Numbered from the stretch's first letter, positions 26,946-36,788 are shown. The stretch: DNA of 64,000 nt from Hyphomicrobium sp. (GCF_019753045.1 NZ_JAIELN010000006.1:1-64000), one strand, 5' to 3'. Notes: generated by a model not told the origin, from the letters alone. Made by a program: numbers and translations.

Positions 26946-27308
26946 TTAGCGCCGCAAGCGGGGGGCGCGGCTCGGGATCGAGACGGGCTTAATCCGGCTG
27001 ACGCGATGTTCGTTGAGGAGGGTCACAAGCCACTTGCTCAGCAGGATAACGAGGAGCATCGCGAGAATGCCCAATGCTGTCGCAGTGACGGCGTTGGCGT
27101 TCTTATCGTATGAAAGCGCGATCATTTGCCGGTTGAAGAACGCCGGGCCTAGCAAGCCGCCGATTATCAGCAAAGGGACCGAGCTCAAGGCAAGTCCCGA
27201 GGAACCGATGATTTCGCGGATGAACCAGGCAACGATCGCGACAAATAAGAGCGTCGTGTAGATGGTGAAGGAGTCGGTATTCTTAAGCTGCCAAAAGAGG
27301 TCTTGCAT
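26946..27308 (-). CDS. small multi-pass membrane protein, hypothetical
   Basis: 120 residues from an ATG at 27308. Three hydrophobic segments: IYTTLLFVAIVAWFI, SSVPLLIIGGLLGPAFF, and TALGILAMLLVILLSKWLV. The C-terminus is basic (RVSRIKPVSIPSRAPRLRR). No family recognised. It sits between ecm and ccr but on the opposite strand to ccr, so a direct link with the pathway is not shown. Confidence 0.62.
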   Translation of the reverse strand: MQDLFWQLKNTDSFTIYTTLLFVAIVAWFIREIIGSSGLALSSVPLLIIGGLLGPAFFNRQMIALSYDKNANAVTATALGILAMLLVILLSKWLVTLLNEHRVSRIKPVSIPSRAPRLRR

Positions 27309-27534
27309 GAGCCGCGTCCCAACTGCCCGAACGGGTAGGAAAAGGAAGCCGGAACAATAACCCTCTCTCGTTAAAGAGGAATTGAGCCGGCATTAACGGC
27401 GGCCTAACCCTCTTCATTGCAGCGCAAAAACGTGCTTCATACTGCGGTCCCCAAGCGAAGTTGGGGGAGAAACGCGAAGAAGATGAGCCATAACGGCCCT
27501 CGTCGCGGGGAAAAGGTCGGGAGACGCAACACCA

Positions 27535-28848
27535 ATGTCGAGCCAGAAGTTGGCAGCAAAAAGCGACGTGGCCGATGCTCAGTCGGCGGCGGGCATCAAG
27601 AAAGATCTTTACGAGATCGGAGAAATTCCGCCGCTCGGGCACGTCCCGAAGAACATGTATGCCTGGACCATCCGCAAGGAGCGTGAGGGTCTGCCCGAGA
27701 CGGCCATGCAAGTCGAAGTCGTTCCTACGTGGGAACTCGACAGCCACGACGTGCTCGTCCTCGTGATGGCGGCCGGCGTCAACTACAACGGCGTCTGGGC
27801 GTCGCTCGGCACTCCCGTGTCGATGTTCAGCGTCCACAAGCAGCCTTACCACATCGCAGGTTCGGACGCGTCCGGCATCGTTTGGGCCGTCGGCTCGAAG
27901 GTGAAGCGCTGGAAGGTCGGCGACGAAGTCGTTGTTCACTGCAATCAGGACGACGGCGACGATGAGGAGTGCAACGGCGGCGATCCGATGTTCTCGCCCT
28001 CGCAGCGCATCTGGGGTTACGAGACGCCGGATGGCTCGTTCGCCCAATTCTGCCGCGTGCAGGACCGCCAGCTTCTCGAGCGGCCGAAGCATCTGACCTG
28101 GGAAGAGAGCGCTTGCTATACGCTGACGCTCGCAACAGCCTACCGCATGCTCTTCGGCCATCGTCCGCACGTGCTTAGGCCCGGCCATAACGTGCTCGTG
28201 TGGGGTGCGGCCGGCGGCCTGGGCGCCTTCGCGATCCAGCTCTGCGCGACCTCTGGCGCCAACGCGATCGGCGTCGTTTCAGATGACGACAAGTTCGACT
28301 TCGTGAAGCAGCTCGGCGCCAAGGGCGTGATCAATCGCAAGAAGTTCAACTGTTGGGGACAGCTGCCGAAGGTGAACTCGCCCGAGTATCACGAGTGGCT
28401 GAAGGAGATGCGCAAGTTCGGCCAGGCGATCTGGGAGATCACCGGCAAGGGCGTCAACGTCGACTGTGTCTTCGAACACCCCGGTGAGACGACCATTCCG
28501 GTTTCCGTGCAGGTCGTGAAGCGCGGCGGCATGGTCGTCATTTGCGCTGGCACGACCGGCTACAACCTGACGATGGATGCGCGTTACCTCTGGATGCACC
28601 AGAAACGCGTGCAGGGTTCGCACTTTGCCAACCTCGCCCAAGCATCGCAGGCCAACAAGCTGGTCGTCGAGCGCCGCATCGATCCGTGCATGTCGGAAGT
28701 TTTCTCGTGGGAGCAGATTCCGAAGGCGCACATGCGGATGTATCGGAACGAGCACAAGCCGGGCAACATGGCCGTGCTGGTATCGGCTCCGACGACGGGT
28801 CTGCGGACTCTGGAAGACGTCATCGAAGCTGGGCCGAAGCCACAATAA
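27535..28848 (+). CDS. ccr: crotonyl-CoA carboxylase/reductase
   Basis: 437 residues from an ATG at 27535. A medium-chain reductase fold with NADPH site WGAAGGLGAFAIQL. The features of Ccr are present: long N-terminus, VNYNGVWASLGTP (Asn of the CO2 pocket), and the segment HFANLAQASQAN carrying the conserved His. It carries out reductive carboxylation of crotonyl-CoA to (2S)-ethylmalonyl-CoA, the key step of the ethylmalonyl-CoA pathway. ecm is 0.7 kb away on the other strand and mcd is 1.3 kb downstream. A hairpin terminator follows. Confidence 0.96.
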   Translation: MSSQKLAAKSDVADAQSAAGIKKDLYEIGEIPPLGHVPKNMYAWTIRKEREGLPETAMQVEVVPTWELDSHDVLVLVMAAGVNYNGVWASLGTPVSMFSVHKQPYHIAGSDASGIVWAVGSKVKRWKVGDEVVVHCNQDDGDDEECNGGDPMFSPSQRIWGYETPDGSFAQFCRVQDRQLLERPKHLTWEESACYTLTLATAYRMLFGHRPHVLRPGHNVLVWGAAGGLGAFAIQLCATSGANAIGVVSDDDKFDFVKQLGAKGVINRKKFNCWGQLPKVNSPEYHEWLKEMRKFGQAIWEITGKGVNVDCVFEHPGETTIPVSVQVVKRGGMVVICAGTTGYNLTMDARYLWMHQKRVQGSHFANLAQASQANKLVVERRIDPCMSEVFSWEQIPKAHMRMYRNEHKPGNMAVLVSAPTTGLRTLEDVIEAGPKPQ

Positions 28849-28854
28849 TCGTTT

Positions 28855-28889
28855 CGTCCTCCTTCGCCGGTCAAAGGCGAGGGAGGACG
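28855..28889 (+). terminator. hairpin downstream of ccr
   Basis: CGTCCTCC pairs with GGAGGACG, with inner pairs CGCC/GGCG around the loop GGTCAAA. It starts 6 nt after the ccr stop. A weak T-rich stretch follows (GTTGTTT). Confidence 0.65.
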
Positions 28890-28932
28890 ACGTTGTTTCC
28901 CGTAAAATTCCTGATTTTCGGGGTGGCACGCT

Positions 28933-29823
28933 TTACGTGCCGCTCATCGTGCCGAGGCGCAGCGCCTCGCGCTCTGCCGCCTCACGGCGCATGCGTTTCA
29001 TTTCCAGTATGCCGCGATTGAATTCAGCGCCGAGAAGAATTGTTATCGCGGTGAACTGGAAGAAGATCAGCGCGATCATCAGCTGCGAGAGACCGGCGTA
29101 AAACAGCGAATAATTGCTGATTTTTATGTAGTACGACCAGAGCCCGGCGAGCGCGAGCCAGAGAGCGATCGTCAGGAATATGCCGGGCAATACGTCCATG
29201 ACGCGCCGCTTGCCTGCCACCAACCACAAATGGAGCGCAAGCAGCTGAGCCGCCATCACGGCGCCGGCGACGCAATAGCGAATCGCGGGTCCAAAGCTGA
29301 TCGAGTCGATGAGCGTTCTCACCCATCCGGCGGAAAAGTCTTCGACGATGGCCGGTCCGAAGATGCTTGGGCCGACAACGATAAACCAGGTGATCACGAG
29401 CGTCGATATCGCGTTGACGAATACGAAGAGCATGCTGATCAGCAGGCAGAGCGCGTAGGGGCGCTTCTCACGGACGCGGTATGCGCCGTTCAAAGCGGCG
29501 CGCAATGTTTCAACAGCGCTCGTCGCGAAGAAGAGGGCCAGAAATGCCGACGCCGTCAGAAGGTCGATCCGCTGCGATCCCATGACCGCTTCGATCTGCG
29601 GGGCGATGCCTTTGGCGACCGGCTCCGGCAGGATGGCAAACAATTGATTGATGGCGTCCTGCGCGAGTTCGCGGCCTCCGAAGATACCGGAGAGGGCGCC
29701 GAGAAAGATGCAAAACGGGAAGATTGAAACGACGAACGAAAACGCGATCGCGCCAGCCATCGCGAAGCCCGAATGCTCGTAGACCCGATAGAGAGCTTCG
29801 AACAGTCTTCGCATGCGCTTCAT
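28933..29823 (-). CDS. YihY/BrkB-family inner-membrane protein
   Basis: 296 residues from an ATG at 29823. Six hydrophobic segments, with the family patterns GAIAFSFVVSIFPFCIFLGAL, LFFATSAVETLRAALNGAYR, VLPGIFLTIALWLALAGLWS and FQFTAITILLGAEFNRGILE. Once annotated as ribonuclease BN, but the family has no proven RNase activity and is now called YihY or BrkB. Function unknown, possibly transport. No operon partners on this strand. Confidence 0.88.
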   Translation of the reverse strand: MKRMRRLFEALYRVYEHSGFAMAGAIAFSFVVSIFPFCIFLGALSGIFGGRELAQDAINQLFAILPEPVAKGIAPQIEAVMGSQRIDLLTASAFLALFFATSAVETLRAALNGAYRVREKRPYALCLLISMLFVFVNAISTLVITWFIVVGPSIFGPAIVEDFSAGWVRTLIDSISFGPAIRYCVAGAVMAAQLLALHLWLVAGKRRVMDVLPGIFLTIALWLALAGLWSYYIKISNYSLFYAGLSQLMIALIFFQFTAITILLGAEFNRGILEMKRMRREAAEREALRLGTMSGT

Positions 29824-30186
29824 GAGTGATCTTCTCTCCCCAGGCTTTTCAGGCTTTTTATATTTGGTGGCGCGGAACCTAGTGTTTCGCCGCTCCGGGG
29901 TCCACTACGGACCTCACCGGTCAGGCCGAGGGCGGCAATTTGCACGCAGGTTCGTGGTCATCCGTAGATCTAGTAAACGGCGGGAACTTTGTTGAGTTCG
30001 CTATCGTTCGTGGCGCCTGTCGCGGGCCATACTCGCGCAATTAGGTCGCGGAGGGTTTGTTGCAGGCCGGGACCAGTTGACTAATCCTTCCCGACCGGCG
30101 AATTGGTCGCGGAGTACCGCAAGGGTAGGCAAAATACTGTGTTTCTTGCCTTGGTCTCATGCCTTGGCATTCTTCAGGAGAATCGC
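29824..30186. other. intergenic region upstream of mcd
   Basis: About 360 bases between divergent genes. It should carry the promoters of the YihY-like gene and of mcd. A frame at 30103 is open into mcd but lacks a good start. No RNA gene or repeat recognised. Confidence 0.4.
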
Positions 30187-31866
30187 ATGTCCGTCACGCC
30201 GATGAAGGCTGGAGCTAGCATCCTTGCCGGAGGAGCCGCGAAGCTCATCGAGCGGTGCGGGGAGGCCGTCGGCGGCGCGGACAAGATCCTGCAGGCCGCC
30301 AAGGCCGGGGTTCGGATCAAGATCCAGGAAGCAGGCGGCATCGACGAAGCGCAGCACACGGCGCATGGGCTCGCGTGGCTGGCGACGACCGTCGAGGGTC
30401 TCCGCCAGATGCACGACTGGGCGGCCCGCCTCGAAGGGGAAGGGCGCTTCGGCGAATTCGAGCAGCTGTTGCTCATCGCGGCCTTCGGCGAATACGCCGC
30501 GCAGGTGGCAAGCGGCATTCCTATGAGCCAGCTCGAGATCACGCGGCCTGAGGCGCTGGGCGTGCCGAAAGCCGATCTTCGCCGTTACGAGGATTCCGTT
30601 GCCGATCTCGTCGCTGAGGGCGGTTCGGAAGCGGTGAAGGCGCGTCTTGGAGAGCTGATTGCCGTTCAGCCCGACGCGATGACGTTCGGCGACACGGGTC
30701 TCGACGAGACGCACGCGCAGATCCAGGATCTGATGCGCCGTTTCTGCCTCGATGAAGTTTATCCGCACGCCCACGAGTGGCATCTCAAGAACGAATACAT
30801 TCCGCTCGATGTCATCGCGAAGCTTGCCGAGCTTGGCGTCTTCGGCTTGTCGCTTCCGGAAGACTTCGGCGGCATGGGGCTTGGCAAGGAGTCGATGTGC
30901 GTCGCGTCGGAAGAGCTGTCGCGCGGCTACATCGGCGTCGGTTCGCTCGGCACGCGCGCAGAGATCGCGGGCGAGCTGATCCTCCACAACGGCACGCCGG
31001 AGCAGAAGGAAAAGTTTCTCCCGAAGATCGCCTCGGGTGAGTTGCTGCCGACGGCTGTTTTCACCGAGCCGAATACCGGCTCCGATCTCGCATCGCTCAA
31101 GACGCGTGCGGTGAAAGACGGCGACGTCTACAAAATCACCGGCCAAAAAACGTGGATCACGCATCCGGTCCGCGCCGACGTCATGACGGTTCTGACGCGC
31201 ACCAATCCCAACGAGCCCGGCTACAAGGGCCTGTCGATGTTCCTCGCCGAAAAACCGCGCGGGACCGATGCAGATCCATTCCCGGCCAAGGGCATGACGG
31301 GCGGCGAGATCGAAGTTCTCGGCTACCGCGGCATGAAGGAATTCGACATTTCCTTCGACAACTTCGAAGTGCCGGCCGACAGCCTGCTCGGCGGCGTCGA
31401 GGGGCAAGGCTTCAAGCAGTTGATGATCACCTTCGAGGGCGCACGCATCCAGACGGCCGCGCGCGCTGTCGGCGTCGCTCAATGCGCGATGGACCTCGGT
31501 CTCAAGTATGCGCTCGACCGCGTGCAGTTCGGCAAGCCGATCTATTCGTTCCCGCGCGTCCGCAACAAGGTCGTGATGATGGCCGTCGAGACGATGATCG
31601 CGCGGCAGCTCACATATTTCTCGGCGCGGCAGAAGGATGCCGGCCGGCGCTGCGATCTCGAAGCGGGCATGGCGAAACTGCTCGGCGCGCGCGTCGCGTG
31701 GGCCAACGCCGACAACGCTCTGCAGATCCACGGCGGCAACGGTTTCGCCCTCGAATACCCAATCAGCCGCGTGCTCTGCGATTCCCGCATCTTGAATATC
31801 TTCGAAGGCGCTGCTGAAATTCAGGCGCAGGTGATTGCACGGCGTCTGCTCGAAGGCGCCAACTGA
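30187..31866 (+). CDS. mcd: (2S)-methylsuccinyl-CoA dehydrogenase
   Basis: 559 residues from the ATG at 30187, fixed by AGGAG 6 nt upstream. An N-terminal helical extension of about 150 residues precedes a standard acyl-CoA dehydrogenase domain, which is the known layout of Mcd. Signature parts: TAVFTEPNTGSDLASLKTRA, GQKTWITH, and QIHGGNGFALEYPISRVL. It oxidises methylsuccinyl-CoA to mesaconyl-CoA with FAD, passing electrons to ETF. With ecm and ccr it gives three consecutive steps of the ethylmalonyl-CoA pathway in this 7-kb stretch. The META-domain gene follows by 22 nt. Confidence 0.92.
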   Translation: MSVTPMKAGASILAGGAAKLIERCGEAVGGADKILQAAKAGVRIKIQEAGGIDEAQHTAHGLAWLATTVEGLRQMHDWAARLEGEGRFGEFEQLLLIAAFGEYAAQVASGIPMSQLEITRPEALGVPKADLRRYEDSVADLVAEGGSEAVKARLGELIAVQPDAMTFGDTGLDETHAQIQDLMRRFCLDEVYPHAHEWHLKNEYIPLDVIAKLAELGVFGLSLPEDFGGMGLGKESMCVASEELSRGYIGVGSLGTRAEIAGELILHNGTPEQKEKFLPKIASGELLPTAVFTEPNTGSDLASLKTRAVKDGDVYKITGQKTWITHPVRADVMTVLTRTNPNEPGYKGLSMFLAEKPRGTDADPFPAKGMTGGEIEVLGYRGMKEFDISFDNFEVPADSLLGGVEGQGFKQLMITFEGARIQTAARAVGVAQCAMDLGLKYALDRVQFGKPIYSFPRVRNKVVMMAVETMIARQLTYFSARQKDAGRRCDLEAGMAKLLGARVAWANADNALQIHGGNGFALEYPISRVLCDSRILNIFEGAAEIQAQVIARRLLEGAN

Positions 31867-31888
31867 AGCCCTAAAGGGGGGAACGCTC

Positions 31889-32281
31889 ATGCGGTTCATC
31901 AAGGTGATCGTTATCGGCGCGCTCGCCTTGGCGATGAGCGGTCCCGTCCTTGCTGAGGACGATGAGGATGGTCCGCTCGCTGCAAGCTGGGTTGCGATCG
32001 AGCTCAACGGCCAGCGCGTCGAGGGGCTCACCTTCGACTACACTACGGAAAAGGTCTCGGGGACGGGCGGCTGCAACCGTTTCAGCGGGCCGATTTCCAT
32101 CGAGGACGATGCCATCCAGATCGGTCCCTTGGCGGCGACGAAGATGGCGTGCGGGGGCAAATCCAAAATCGAAATGCAGTATTTCTTGGCACTCGAAGCC
32201 GCGCGTTCGTTCGTTGTTGAAGGCGATGTGCTGACGCTGAAGGGCGACGACGGCCACGTGCTCGCTAAGTTCAAGAAATAG
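31889..32281 (+). CDS. META-domain secreted protein (HslJ-like)
   Basis: 130 residues from the ATG at 31889 with GGGGGGAA upstream. Signal peptide (FIKVIVIGALALAMSGPVLA, cleaved near AEDD). The mature part is one META domain: SWVAIELNGQRVEG, GTGGCNRFSGPISIEDDAIQ, LAATKMACGG, MQYFLALEAARSFVVEGD, and LTLKGDDG. Cys-containing HslJ-type proteins are linked to envelope stress and outer-membrane function in enterics. It follows mcd by 22 nt and may be transcribed with it; no metabolic tie is known. Confidence 0.86.
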   Translation: MRFIKVIVIGALALAMSGPVLAEDDEDGPLAASWVAIELNGQRVEGLTFDYTTEKVSGTGGCNRFSGPISIEDDAIQIGPLAATKMACGGKSKIEMQYFLALEAARSFVVEGDVLTLKGDDGHVLAKFKK

Positions 32282-32318
32282 TGCGAGCGGGCGGCTATCG
32301 CCGCATTACCGGAGCCCA

Positions 32319-33143
32319 ATGGCACGCTCTATTCTCATCACCGGGTGCTCTTCCGGTATCGGCCTCGACGCGGCGCGCACGATGCGCGAGCGCGGCTGGC
32401 GCGTCATCGCAACGGCTCGTAAATCCGAAGACCTCGCCCGGTTGAAGAATTTCCTCGGCGTCGAAGTTCTGCCGCTGGAGCTCGCGGATTCCCAATCGAT
32501 CGCGACGTGTGCCATCAGCGCGCTGGAGATGACGCGCGGCAAGCTCGACGCGCTTTTCAACAACGCGGCCTTCGCGCAGCCGGGGGCGATCGAGGATCTG
32601 ACGCCGAAGCTGCTGCGTGAGCAATTCGAGGTCAACGTGATCGGCACGCACGATCTGACCCGCCGCCTTATCCCGGCGATGCGCAAGAATGGTGCGGGCC
32701 GCATCGTCAATTGCTCATCCGTGCTCGGGATGGTCGTCGCTCCCTATCGCGGCGCCTACTGTGCATCGAAATTCGCGCTTGAAGCGTTGACAGCGTCGTT
32801 GCGGCTCGAACTCGAAGGTTCGGGGATTTCGGTTTCGCTGATCGAGCCGGGGCCGATCCGCTCGCGGTTCGTGGAACATGCACTCGCGCGGCTGCTCGCG
32901 ACGGTCGATATCGAGAACTCGCCCCATCGCGACGTTTACCAGGCGCGTATCGATGCGATGAAGGCGGGAGGCAAGATGTCATTCAAGCTCGAGCCCGAAG
33001 CGGTGACCAAGCGGCTTATTCACGCCGTCGAAAGCGCGCGGCCGCAGCGGCACTACTACGTGACGACGCCGACGTATCTCGCCGCCGCCATGCGCCGGGT
33101 GCTGCCGCAGTTCGCGATCGATTATTTCACGCGGAGTTCCTGA
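32319..33143 (+). CDS. short-chain dehydrogenase/reductase
   Basis: 274 residues from an ATG at 32319. Rossmann motif TGCSSGIG, NNAAF, catalytic Ser in NCSSVLG and YxxxK in YCASK. ARKSED after the second strand suggests NADP preference. Substrate unknown; lipid or ketone reduction is common in this branch. It overlaps the convergent glycosylase gene by 22 nt. Confidence 0.92.
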   Translation: MARSILITGCSSGIGLDAARTMRERGWRVIATARKSEDLARLKNFLGVEVLPLELADSQSIATCAISALEMTRGKLDALFNNAAFAQPGAIEDLTPKLLREQFEVNVIGTHDLTRRLIPAMRKNGAGRIVNCSSVLGMVVAPYRGAYCASKFALEALTASLRLELEGSGISVSLIEPGPIRSRFVEHALARLLATVDIENSPHRDVYQARIDAMKAGGKMSFKLEPEAVTKRLIHAVESARPQRHYYVTTPTYLAAAMRRVLPQFAIDYFTRSS

Positions 33144-33697
33144 CGACTGCCGGCTATGTGGCCTTTGAGCCTCGATCGCCAGACGGTGAGCTTCTCGTCG
33201 AGCGTTTTCGTGTAGAGCGGGCTCGATGACGGCAGTTCGATCAGGTCGAAATCATCTTCCGCCACGATGCCGGGCTTCACGACGAAGCGGCGGAATAAAT
33301 CGCGGGCCTTCTGTCCATTGAAAGCAATTGCCTCAATCGCCGGATTGGCTGCGAGGTAGGTGCCGAATGCGTTCGCGGTCGGATTGCGTATCGCTGAGTC
33401 AGCACTGCCGATGCGCTCCGCGCCTTCGAGCACATCCCAAAGTGCCCAGCGGTTGACGTTCAAGAGCGCCAAGCGCTTTTCATAGATCGGCGGCAGCTCT
33501 CTGTTGGCGAGGGCGGCAATCAGCGGCCAGAAATGGTTTCGCGGATGTCCGTAATACTGCTGCCGTCGCAGCGACTCTTCGCCGGGGAGCGTGCCGAGGA
33601 TGAGCAGGCGCGCATTCTTCGGGCCAATCGGCGGGAAACTGTATTTGACGACCGGACTGCTTTCGATCTGCTGCCCTTTTACTCGCTCTGCAGCCAT
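33122..33697 (-). CDS. DNA-deoxyinosine/uracil glycosylase, UDG family 6-type
   Basis: 191 residues from the ATG at 33697 (a longer frame upstream lies over rlmH). LLILGTLPGEESLRRQQYYG and HPRNHFWPLI match the active-site and helix motifs of the hypoxanthine-DNA glycosylase branch of the uracil-DNA glycosylase superfamily. NVNRWALWDVLEGAER and ELPSSSPLY (the Ser/Pro recognition loop) support it. It should excise hypoxanthine from DNA after adenine deamination. It follows rlmH with a 5-nt gap, so it belongs to that operon. Confidence 0.85.
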   Translation of the reverse strand: MAAERVKGQQIESSPVVKYSFPPIGPKNARLLILGTLPGEESLRRQQYYGHPRNHFWPLIAALANRELPPIYEKRLALLNVNRWALWDVLEGAERIGSADSAIRNPTANAFGTYLAANPAIEAIAFNGQKARDLFRRFVVKPGIVAEDDFDLIELPSSSPLYTKTLDEKLTVWRSRLKGHIAGSRQELRVK

Positions 33698-33702
33698 TGC
33701 CC

Positions 33703-34185
33703 TCACGCTCGATGGTAGGGATGTCCGGATAGGATCGTTGCGGCGCGGTAAAGCTGCTCCACGAGAACGACGCGCGCAAGACCGTGCGGAAGGGTCAGGG
33801 AGCCGAGGGAGAGCTTCACGGCCGCAGCGGTTAAGGCTCCATCGCCGTGGCCGTCCGGACCTCCGATGAGGAAGTTGCACGTCTTGGCGCCGCCATCGCG
33901 TGTCTCGCGGATGAGGGCTGCGAAGGCTTCGCTGGTGAAAGAGCGTCCTAATGGGTCGAGCGCTATTGCGACGTCGCCCGGGCCGATCTCCCGCAGGAGA
34001 CGGGCCGCTTCTTCGCGCTTGCGCTCGTCGGCGCCAGCCGCGCGGCTTTCGGAGAATTCGCGGATCTCGATGGGGCCAAGGCCGAGCGATTTGCCCGTGC
34101 CGTTGAGGCGTTTGGCATAGCGCTCGACGATGGCGCGTTCCTCGGCGTCCTTCAGTTTCCCGATCGCCGAGATCGCGATGCGCAT
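33703..34185 (-). CDS. rlmH: 23S rRNA (pseudouridine1915-N3)-methyltransferase RlmH
   Basis: 160 residues from the ATG at 34185. SPOUT-fold motifs: ALDPLGRSFTSEAFA, FLIGGPDGHGD (SAM knot), and LGSLTLPHGLARVVLVEQLY. It methylates pseudouridine 1915 in helix 69 of 23S rRNA on 70S ribosomes. rsfS lies 66 nt upstream and nadD beyond, the usual alphaproteobacterial order. Confidence 0.96.
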   Translation of the reverse strand: MRIAISAIGKLKDAEERAIVERYAKRLNGTGKSLGLGPIEIREFSESRAAGADERKREEAARLLREIGPGDVAIALDPLGRSFTSEAFAALIRETRDGGAKTCNFLIGGPDGHGDGALTAAAVKLSLGSLTLPHGLARVVLVEQLYRAATILSGHPYHRA

Positions 34186-34251
34186 CAATCAACCGCCTCG
34201 CGGCCGAAGGTGCTCGGCCGCGTCTGTTTCAGGTCGTGCAATTCCGCGCAG

Positions 34252-34713
34252 TCAGTGCTGCGAGGAGTCGCCGCGCGATGCGTCCGGCGGGATCTCCGCC
34301 TGCCACATCTTTTCAAGGTTATAGAATTCGCGCACCTCGGGCCGGAAGACGTGGACGATCACGTCGCCCGTGTCGATCAGGACCCAATCGCAGGCCCCCA
34401 AGCCTTCCACCCTGACGCGGGTTTCGCCGCGCGCCTTGAGCTTTTCCCGCAGCTGTTCGGCGATGGCGCCCACGTGCCGGTCATTACGGCCCGACGCGAC
34501 GACCATGAAATCGCCCAATGCGGATTTGCCTTTGAGGGGGAGGGAAACGATCTCCTCTGCCTTCGCGTCGTCGAGCCAACGGACGACATCATCGAGCAGG
34601 GCAGCCGAGTCCGGCGCCGAAGCGGCGGACGTGGCGGTTGAGGTGCTCTTACGAGCGGCCTCGGTTGTGGTTCGAATCAAGCGGCGAACGTCCTTTGCTG
34701 GTTGGTCCCGCAT
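34252..34713 (-). CDS. rsfS: ribosome silencing factor RsfS
   Basis: 153 residues. RsfS/Iojap domain (about 38-140): ALLDDVVRWLDDAKAEEIVS, DFMVVASGRNDRHVGAIAE, CDWVLIDTGDVIVHVFRPEV, and YNLEKMW. It binds uL14 on the 50S subunit and blocks subunit joining when nutrients are short. The N-terminal 37 residues are a Thr/Ser/Ala-rich extension with low conservation. Confidence 0.96.
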   Translation of the reverse strand: MRDQPAKDVRRLIRTTTEAARKSTSTATSAASAPDSAALLDDVVRWLDDAKAEEIVSLPLKGKSALGDFMVVASGRNDRHVGAIAEQLREKLKARGETRVRVEGLGACDWVLIDTGDVIVHVFRPEVREFYNLEKMWQAEIPPDASRGDSSQH

Positions 34714-34823
34714 GTCTTAGCCTCCGGACGACCCGGAGCCACGCGGATATTACTGGGCGTCGCGCCGGGCCGCAATTGGAAACGACGGAAGTCGCAAAAA
34801 TGTCATATAAGTCATATGCTTAG

Positions 34824-35474
34824 CTATTTAACCTCAAGCTCGGCTGGGTTCGCCGCGCGCAAAGCGGTCGAGGAAAGCCCGGAAAGCCGGATGGTCAGCA
34901 GCATCCAGGCGGGCGGATGCCGGTCGGCCAGGATCGCGGCTTCAGTTTCCGGCACGCGATAACGTTCGAGCGCCCGGGCGGCGGGAGAGGACAGGGCGGC
35001 GTGGCGCCAGTTCGGCCGATCTACGACCGCTATTGGCATGATGTCTGCGATGTGCCGCCAGTGCTGCCAACGGTCGAAATAGGCGAGATTGTCAGCGCCC
35101 ATGATCCAAACGAAGCGGACTGCGGGGTAGCGCCGCTTCAGAAACGACAGCGTCCCGGCAGTGTAGCGGGTGCCTAGTTCGCGCTCGAAGCCCGTAATCT
35201 TCATCTTCGGTCCATGGGCGAATTCGCGGACAAGGCCCATGCGGCCAGCGAGGGGCGAAAGCCCGTTGTGCGATTTCAGCGGGTTGCCTGGCGTAATGAG
35301 CCACCAGACCTGATCGAGCTTCAGCCGCTTCATGGCCGCTTCGGCGGCGATGCGGTGACCGTCATGGGGAGGGTTGAACGTACCCCCCATTACGCCAATG
35401 CGTTGCCCCGGAAGACAGAAAGGGGTTTTGACGCGAAGGGAGCCGAAGCTTTGCAGCGGTATCTTTCGCGTCAA
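34824..35474 (-). CDS. nadD: nicotinate-nucleotide adenylyltransferase
   Basis: 216 residues from a TTG at 35474, preceded by GGAGAGG; no ATG or GTG gives the full domain. Nucleotidyltransferase motifs: GVMGGTFNPPHDGH and ISxTxxR-like LSGLSSTALR. PGNPLKSHNG and MGADNLAYFDRWQHW are typical of NadD. It makes deamido-NAD from nicotinate mononucleotide and ATP. It follows proA by 25 nt, in a proB-proA-nadD-rsfS-rlmH run. Confidence 0.94.
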   Translation of the reverse strand: MTRKIPLQSFGSLRVKTPFCLPGQRIGVMGGTFNPPHDGHRIAAEAAMKRLKLDQVWWLITPGNPLKSHNGLSPLAGRMGLVREFAHGPKMKITGFERELGTRYTAGTLSFLKRRYPAVRFVWIMGADNLAYFDRWQHWRHIADIMPIAVVDRPNWRHAALSSPAARALERYRVPETEAAILADRHPPAWMLLTIRLSGLSSTALRAANPAELEVK

Positions 35475-35499
35475 TGGCGACGTGCCTCTCCGCGGTTCA

Positions 35500-36786
35500 T
35501 CACTTCGGCCGGATCTGGCCGTTGCCGCGGACCTTGTACTTGAAGCTCGTCAATTGCTCGACGCCGACGGGGCCGCGTGCGTGCATCTTGCCGGTCGCGA
35601 TGCCGATCTCGCCGCCAAAGCCGAATTCGCCGCCGTCGGCGAACTGGGTCGAGGCGTTGACGAGGACGATGGCCGAGTCCACGCGATCTAGGAAGCGTTC
35701 TGCCGTTGCCTCGTCCTCGGTGATGATGGCGTCGGTGTGCTGCGAGCCGTAACGCGCGATGTGGTCGATTGCTTCGTCGACGCCATCGACCATTTTCACA
35801 GCGATGATCGGCTCGAGGAATTCCTTGCCGTAGTCTTCGGGCGACGCCGCTTTGACGCGCGGGTCGGCCTTTTGAACGAATGCGTCGCCGCGCACTTCGC
35901 ATCCCTCATCCAGCAGCGCCTTGACCAAGGGCGTCACGACATCGCTCTTGGCGTTCTTGTCGATGAGCAGGCACTCGGTCGCGCCGCAAACGCCGGTACG
36001 CCGCATCTTGGCGTTGACGACGATCGGCAGCGCGATGGTCATGTTTGCAGCTTTATCGACGTAGGTGTGGCAGATGCCTTCGAGATGCGCGAAGACCGGC
36101 ACGCGCGCTTCGTCCTGAACGCGTTGCACCAAGCTTTTGCCGCCGCGAGGAACGATCACGTCGATGGCGCCCTCGAGGCCGCGCAGCATTGCGCCGACAG
36201 CTTCGCGGTCCGTCGTCGGGACGAGCTGAATGGATGCTTCGGGAAGGCCGGCAGCGCGAAGCCCTTCGACGAGGCAGGCGTGAATGGCCACGCTCGAATG
36301 ATGGCTTTCCGAGCCCCCGCGCAGGATCGATGCGTTGCCCGCTTTCAGCGAAAGCGCGCCGGCGTCGGCCGTGACGTTCGGGCGGCTTTCATAGATGATG
36401 CCGATCGTTCCCAAGGGAACGCGCACGCGCTGGAATCTTAGGCCGTTCGGCCGCGTCCACTCGGCCAACACGGTGCCCACGGGATCCGGCAGCTCGGCGA
36501 TTTCCTCAAGCGCTTTGGCTATGCCTTCGACGCGCTTTTCATTCAGAAGAAGACGGTCGACGAAAGAGTCGGGCCGACCGGCAGCTTTCGCCGCTTCGAT
36601 GTCCTTGGCGTTGGCTTCGAGAATTTTGGGCGTCGCTGCGCGCAGAGCAAGGGCTGCAGCCTTGAGGGCTTTGTTCTTTTCTTCCGGCGTGGCGATGCCG
36701 AGGCGGCGGCTTGCTGCCTTCGCTGCTTGTCCGATGCCGCGCATCAACGCGGCCGTATCGTTCTCGATGCGCTCCGGTCTGTTCAT
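35500..36786 (-). CDS. proA: gamma-glutamyl phosphate reductase
   Basis: 428 residues from the ATG at 36786, 2 nt after the proB stop. ALDH-like fold: [36 protein letters not shown], and the catalytic Cys in [14 protein letters not shown]. It reduces gamma-glutamyl phosphate to glutamate semialdehyde with NADPH, second step of proline synthesis. A TTG at 36792 is also in frame but unlikely. Confidence 0.97.
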   Translation of the reverse strand: MNRPERIENDTAALMRGIGQAAKAASRRLGIATPEEKNKALKAAALALRAATPKILEANAKDIEAAKAAGRPDSFVDRLLLNEKRVEGIAKALEEIAELPDPVGTVLAEWTRPNGLRFQRVRVPLGTIGIIYESRPNVTADAGALSLKAGNASILRGGSESHHSSVAIHACLVEGLRAAGLPEASIQLVPTTDREAVGAMLRGLEGAIDVIVPRGGKSLVQRVQDEARVPVFAHLEGICHTYVDKAANMTIALPIVVNAKMRRTGVCGATECLLIDKNAKSDVVTPLVKALLDEGCEVRGDAFVQKADPRVKAASPEDYGKEFLEPIIAVKMVDGVDEAIDHIARYGSQHTDAIITEDEATAERFLDRVDSAIVLVNASTQFADGGEFGFGGEIGIATGKMHARGPVGVEQLTSFKYKVRGNGQIRPK

Positions 36787-36788
36787 GC

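Noticed and set aside
30157-32031. Minus-strand open frame of 624 codons
   Set aside because: Opposite to mcd, which matches acyl-CoA dehydrogenases along its whole length.
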